A stretch of DNA of 64,000 bases, from contig NZ_JAUOPN010000001.1 of the NCBI RefSeq assembly GCF_030547005.1, positions 434,001-498,000 on the forward strand, given 5' to 3'. The DNA is from Maribacter sp. 1_MG-2023 (GTDB lineage: Bacteria > Bacteroidota > Bacteroidia > Flavobacteriales > Flavobacteriaceae). A model generated the notes under the pieces. The model was not told the DNA's origin. It saw only the letters and a list, made by a program, of their open reading frames with translations, and did no database searches. The number at the start of each line of letters is the position of its first letter. The first letter of the stretch is position 1. The position numbers and the translations under genes were made by a program. Positions 60,497 to 64,000 of the stretch are shown here, piece by piece.

Positions 60497-62545
60497 TTAA
60501 TTTCTTGTTGCCCTGAAGGTAATTCGTCTGTTAGTGATTACTGTTGTTGGGGTATTAAAATTTACAGTAACCGTCTCTGACGGGTCATCTGTAGTAATAT
60601 TAGTATCGGTTTGATCTTGAGAATTACTAATATTATTGGTGTATGTTGCAGTTTGCGTATTAACATCTGGTAAAGTAACCCTTGTTACTAAAGTCAAAGT
60701 TTCTAAATCTCCGCTGTCCATACCACCTACAGACCAGTCTGGATAAGAAAAACTCCCTTTTGAAACTGATGATGATATCAATGAAATACCGTCAGGTAAA
60801 ACATCTGTGATTACAAGATTAGAAACTGAATTTATCCCATAACTTTCTACCGTAATGGTAAAGGTTACCGTTTCGCCATCGCTAACGGTATTCTGGTCAG
60901 CCACTTTTTTGATGACCACATCTGGGTCACAATAATAAGCGGTCAAGGGTTGAGAATCATAAGTACAACCACCTTTTGTAACTCTTACATAATAATCGCC
61001 AGCTTGTGTTGGTGTATATGTTGCACTATTTGCTCCAGCAATTAACAATCCATTTTCAAACCATTGGTAATCATCAAAATTTGGATTAATTACTTCGACT
61101 TCAGCGGTTGGTAGACATCCACCGCCAGTAACCTGAAGATCAACTTCTGGTACGGTATCAAAACCTGAAAAATAACCGGCAATACCTCTTGCGCCACTAA
61201 AGCCTATGAAGCCTACGGCTATAGGACCTGTTGATTCTACCGTAACATCTCCTGTTAAATTTGGGACATAGTATGTTTTCCATAAAGTGGTACCTGCTAC
61301 TGCAGAAGAGGCGGGGAGGGTTACGGGACCGCTGCCATCCTCAACTGTAATATTTGCATCTGGTGTTGAGGTCGAGGCAATTAAAGTTACGCCGCCTGTC
61401 ATTGTAATCCCGGCTGCATCTTCTATATGTGTAATATTATCTACCGTATCTGGTAACAAGCAGTTTACGGGAGCAATAAAGTTTAGTCCTTGTGTATAAA
61501 TAGCACTTGCACCTGCCATTAATTGATAGGCATACGCATCTTTAGAGGTGGTAACATACATATTTCCGCCAGCTGAGGAAACAGAGTAATTACTCTCAGG
61601 TATCTCAAAATAATCACCATCGTTAATCGTTGCTATTGGCGTGGTAGAACCATTGACATAAATTGCTGTTCCGTTTTGTGTACCTATAATAATTGGTATT
61701 TCTGTTTCACTTGTTCCGTTTCCTCTTATAAAAACGTATTCTTTACCAAGTTTGTTTTGGGGTACAGGTTGATCAATAGCAGCATCTCTACCAGAGTAAC
61801 CTACCCTTGCACCTGTATTTAGACCACCATTACTAATAACGATTGGGTTGTTGGAAATGACATCGGCTCCTAACCAACCATCTGCATTTGCAGGCGTTTC
61901 AGCAACATATGCTTCAAATACAAAAGATTCATTTGCATCTAAATTTATAGTATAGCTATCGTCTAGAATTCCATCTCGGTCGGCTCCTAATCTAAATTCA
62001 CAATCTGGGTCATAACCTGAAAGCGTTACCGTAGTACCGTCTTCTGTTGCCATTATACCTAAGGAATTCGTTAAACTGGTTTGAGTTCCCTTGTTTGGTG
62101 TTCCTCCCCATTTAAAATGTGTTCCCATTGCTTGCCTTCCTTTACTGGTCAGGGAAGTTGCTTGTGCGCCAGATCTACCTCTATAATTCGCATAGAATTT
62201 TTCTCCCCCCGGAGCTTCTAATCTTAAACCTCCACTGGTAAGAACAATACCGGTATTGGCGTTGGTCATCATGGTTATATTATTGTCGCCATTTGATAGT
62301 GTAATTTCTTGCGGTGTAGTTTTGGAAATAGACGCAGTACTATATACGGTAGTAGATGTACCTTGGTAAACATTTACCGAAAATGCGGTAGTTTCTGGGG
62401 TAGATAAATAAATACTCTGTTGTGTTACAGCCTGATTATTTCCTCCTTGTTTTAATGGTGGTAAATAATGAAGGTCACTCAACTGGGAAAAGCCAGTTAT
62501 GGTAACCATCATAAATAAAATAAATAAGACTGTTTTTTGCTTCAT
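60497..62545 (-). CDS. secreted DUF11 protein with Ig-like segment and basic C-terminus
   Basis: A 682-residue exported protein. Signal peptide at 1-20. The N-terminal half is a large beta-rich region, repetitive in Thr/Ser/Gly/Asn, with weak similarity to IgGFc-binding-type N-termini. An Ig-like unit (about 478-545) shows DDYQWFENGLLIAGANSATYTPTQAGDYYVRV. A DUF11 unit (about 547-650) shows VVIKKVADQNTVSDGETVTFTITV. The end TTVITNRRITFRATRN is not a type A or B sorting domain I recognise. Function, probably surface or matrix, is unknown. Confidence 0.8.
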   Translation of the reverse strand: MKQKTVLFILFMMVTITGFSQLSDLHYLPPLKQGGNNQAVTQQSIYLSTPETTAFSVNVYQGTSTTVYSTASISKTTPQEITLSNGDNNITMMTNANTGIVLTSGGLRLEAPGGEKFYANYRGRSGAQATSLTSKGRQAMGTHFKWGGTPNKGTQTSLTNSLGIMATEDGTTVTLSGYDPDCEFRLGADRDGILDDSYTINLDANESFVFEAYVAETPANADGWLGADVISNNPIVISNGGLNTGARVGYSGRDAAIDQPVPQNKLGKEYVFIRGNGTSETEIPIIIGTQNGTAIYVNGSTTPIATINDGDYFEIPESNYSVSSAGGNMYVTTSKDAYAYQLMAGASAIYTQGLNFIAPVNCLLPDTVDNITHIEDAAGITMTGGVTLIASTSTPDANITVEDGSGPVTLPASSAVAGTTLWKTYYVPNLTGDVTVESTGPIAVGFIGFSGARGIAGYFSGFDTVPEVDLQVTGGGCLPTAEVEVINPNFDDYQWFENGLLIAGANSATYTPTQAGDYYVRVTKGGCTYDSQPLTAYYCDPDVVIKKVADQNTVSDGETVTFTITVESYGINSVSNLVITDVLPDGISLISSSVSKGSFSYPDWSVGGMDSGDLETLTLVTRVTLPDVNTQTATYTNNISNSQDQTDTNITTDDPSETVTVNFNTPTTVITNRRITFRATRN

Positions 62546-62647
62546 TATCAGCTTGTAGGGGGATTCTACATTTCAAATAAACTTAAATAGTGATAAAACC
62601 ACAATATTTAGTTGTAAAACCCTAGTTTTAAGTTGTTATCTGTGAGA

Positions 62648-62687
62648 AATAAGAGGTGGCTATAATTCCACCTCTTATTATTTTTTT
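62648..62687. terminator. intrinsic terminator downstream of the adhesin
   Basis: AATAAGAGGTGG pairs with CCACCTCTTATT (12 bp) around an AT-rich loop. The strong T7 run is on the plus strand; the minus transcript gets only TTTCTC, so termination of the adhesin gene may be weak. Confidence 0.65.
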
Positions 62688-64000
62688 ATCTATATAATGT
62701 GAAATTACCTACAAACTCCCTAGTGTCGGCAGCACCATTTAATTTAATGACGTACCAGTAATCTCCTGTCGGTAGCTCATTTTCCTGATAGAATCCGTCC
62801 CATCCATCTTCATTATCCTTGAAGGTGAAGACTGAACGACCGTATCTGTCATAGATGCTGATGAATATTTCTGGATAAACCTCTATGTTTTCTGGCATCC
62901 AAAAATCGTTTTGACCATCGCCATTCGGAGTAAAGAAATTCGGAATTTCTATATCAATGAATTCAATGAAAATACTTTCTGTAACCTCACATCCATTTTC
63001 ATCAATAACAGTAATGTCATAGGTGTCTGTTTCGGTTATATAGAATATATTTTCTGAACCTTGTTCAACACCACCTATATAGAACGTATAGTTTTCTTTT
63101 CCTCCTACAGCAGTAGCAGTAATTTGGTTAATATTACTTTCTACAACCGTAAGCTCTAACGGATCAAAAGCTTCTATAACGACATCATAAGTAGCAATAC
63201 ATCCATTTGCATGAGAAATACTGATATAATGATTACCAGGAGTTAAATTACTGAAACTACCATTTAATTGCATTTCTAATGGATCTACGGTGTCCAAACC
63301 AAATAGAATATCATTTTCAATACTTGGATCGTTCAAAGTAATGCTCACATAATTAGTAGGACTATTATTACCATCACATTCATAGACTGGTTCAACAACG
63401 GCACCTAAATCAACACCGGCATCTATAGTAACGATTATTGTTTCTTCACAACCTTGAGCATCTTCTATGTAAATGATGTAATCACCAGCAGCTAAGTTTG
63501 TAAAACTCATTCTGTCTAGAACAAAATCTGTTTCACTCTCTAAACGAGTGCTATATGGAGCGGTACCACCTATTATGGTTAAATCAATAGTTCCGTCTTC
63601 TTCATCTACACAAATTTCAGGAGTGCTTTCTGTTGTTATTTCTAACACTTCTGGTTCTACAATGGTAGCTTCAATTAGCTCAAAACAACCGTTAGAATCT
63701 TGAGCGATAATAATATAATCGCCTGGTGCTAATTCGTCGAATGTATTGTCATCGCTAAAACGATCTAAGTTTGGCGAGATTGCATATTGATATATTCCTG
63801 ATCCACCAAGCATATTAACCGTAATGCTACCATCTTCTTGTCCATTACAGGTAACATCGTTGATAGTCGTATTGGCCGTGTCGATAACCAATGCTTCAGG
63901 TTCTGTGATATTGATCAATGCAGATGACTCTTCACAATCATCACTTTGAACCCTTACATAATATGGTCCTGCCAATAAATCGGTGAACAAACCAGTTGCT
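62686..64000 (-). CDS. SprB-like surface adhesin, 3' part (runs off the right edge)
   Basis: About 438 codons of a larger exported protein; the frame is open at base 64000. Several SprB-type repeats are visible, each about 75 residues (ITEPEALVIDTANTTINDVTC, GSGIYQYAISPNLDRFSDDNTFDELAPGDYIIIAQDSNGC, then VEPEVLEITTESTPEICVDEEDG and so on). It ends in a type B sorting domain: IPNFFTPNGDGQNDFWMP, IYDRYGRSVFTFK, GWDGFYQENELPTGDYWY. SprB-like proteins are large cell-surface adhesins moved by the gliding machinery; a specific role here is not shown. Confidence 0.92.
   Translation of the reverse strand, partial: ATGLFTDLLAGPYYVRVQSDDCEESSALINITEPEALVIDTANTTINDVTCNGQEDGSITVNMLGGSGIYQYAISPNLDRFSDDNTFDELAPGDYIIIAQDSNGCFELIEATIVEPEVLEITTESTPEICVDEEDGTIDLTIIGGTAPYSTRLESETDFVLDRMSFTNLAAGDYIIYIEDAQGCEETIIVTIDAGVDLGAVVEPVYECDGNNSPTNYVSITLNDPSIENDILFGLDTVDPLEMQLNGSFSNLTPGNHYISISHANGCIATYDVVIEAFDPLELTVVESNINQITATAVGGKENYTFYIGGVEQGSENIFYITETDTYDITVIDENGCEVTESIFIEFIDIEIPNFFTPNGDGQNDFWMPENIEVYPEIFISIYDRYGRSVFTFKDNEDGWDGFYQENELPTGDYWYVIKLNGAADTREFVGNFTLYR

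Noticed and set aside
1-64000. tRNA, rRNA, CRISPR arrays, prophage or insertion sequences
   Set aside because: None seen: no cloverleaf-like intergenic sequence, no repeat-spacer arrays, no transposase or integrase reading frames.

Overview
The window is about 35% G+C chromosomal DNA from a member of the Bacteroidota, most likely a gliding marine Flavobacteriaceae. Three lines of evidence support this. Promoters carry the Bacteroidota -7 box TAnnTTTG. Four surface proteins end in type IX secretion (T9SS) type B sorting domains or resemble SprB. The gene families are typical of the group (DUF3276, DUF4856, HTTM, DUF6268, two-motif DnaJ, NusB with a long insert). A genus cannot be fixed; Maribacter/Zobellia-like is only a guess. 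I see no tRNA, rRNA, CRISPR, prophage, insertion sequence or transposase.

Layout. 1-5,260: a truncated PII gene with two palindromic operator-like sites upstream, the fluoride channel CrcB behind a 59-residue membrane protein, a MazG-like pyrophosphohydrolase, branched-chain aminotransferase, a DUF4920 protein, the tRNA methyltransferase MnmD and a TIGR01777 epimerase. 5,300-7,160: grpE-dnaJ and a possible small RNA. 7,249-12,523: a five-gene operon of an ABC-2 exporter (ATPase and permease), an MscS channel, an outer-membrane barrel and an NtrC-like regulator that has no DNA-binding domain. 12,534-22,460: polyphosphate kinase 2, M28 peptidase, a cyclophilin-FKBP fusion, cold-shock protein, peroxiredoxin, bacillithiol-transferase-like protein, an SBF transporter and a PlsC acyltransferase. 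22,534-32,321: housekeeping genes (ABC exporter, nusB, yajC, pepT, pyrD, LysE exporter, HMG-CoA lyase).

32,340-38,734 is a probable metal-uptake operon: DUF4856 lipoprotein, imelysin-like lipoprotein, HTTM membrane protein and TonB-dependent receptor, with operator-like repeats around the promoter. 38,961-47,280 holds guaB, an M1 aminopeptidase with a large hairpin at its start codon, a thioredoxin, lysA, a Lon-N protein and sucC. 47,350-48,540 holds two tandem paralogous 111-residue secreted proteins that share a 20-bp upstream element. 48,529-55,276 holds a DUF1456 protein, a small conserved protein, DUF2254, Hsp20, an M20-like hydrolase lacking a metal-site histidine, and uvrB.

55,336-64,000 is a surface-protein island read entirely on the minus strand. 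It has two paralogous multi-domain T9SS type B proteins, an ABC-2 transporter with repeated operator-like sites at its start, a DUF11 protein with an unusual basic C-terminus, and the 3' part of a SprB-like adhesin cut by the window edge.

Promoter boxes were used to correct several starts: grpE, the cyclophilin-FKBP gene and guaB have upstream in-frame start codons that lie at or before the -7 box and are therefore rejected. The best candidates for something undescribed are the tandem 111-residue secreted pair with its shared element, the MTTFLT microprotein family, the hairpin over the M1 aminopeptidase start, and the palindrome pair upstream of PII.
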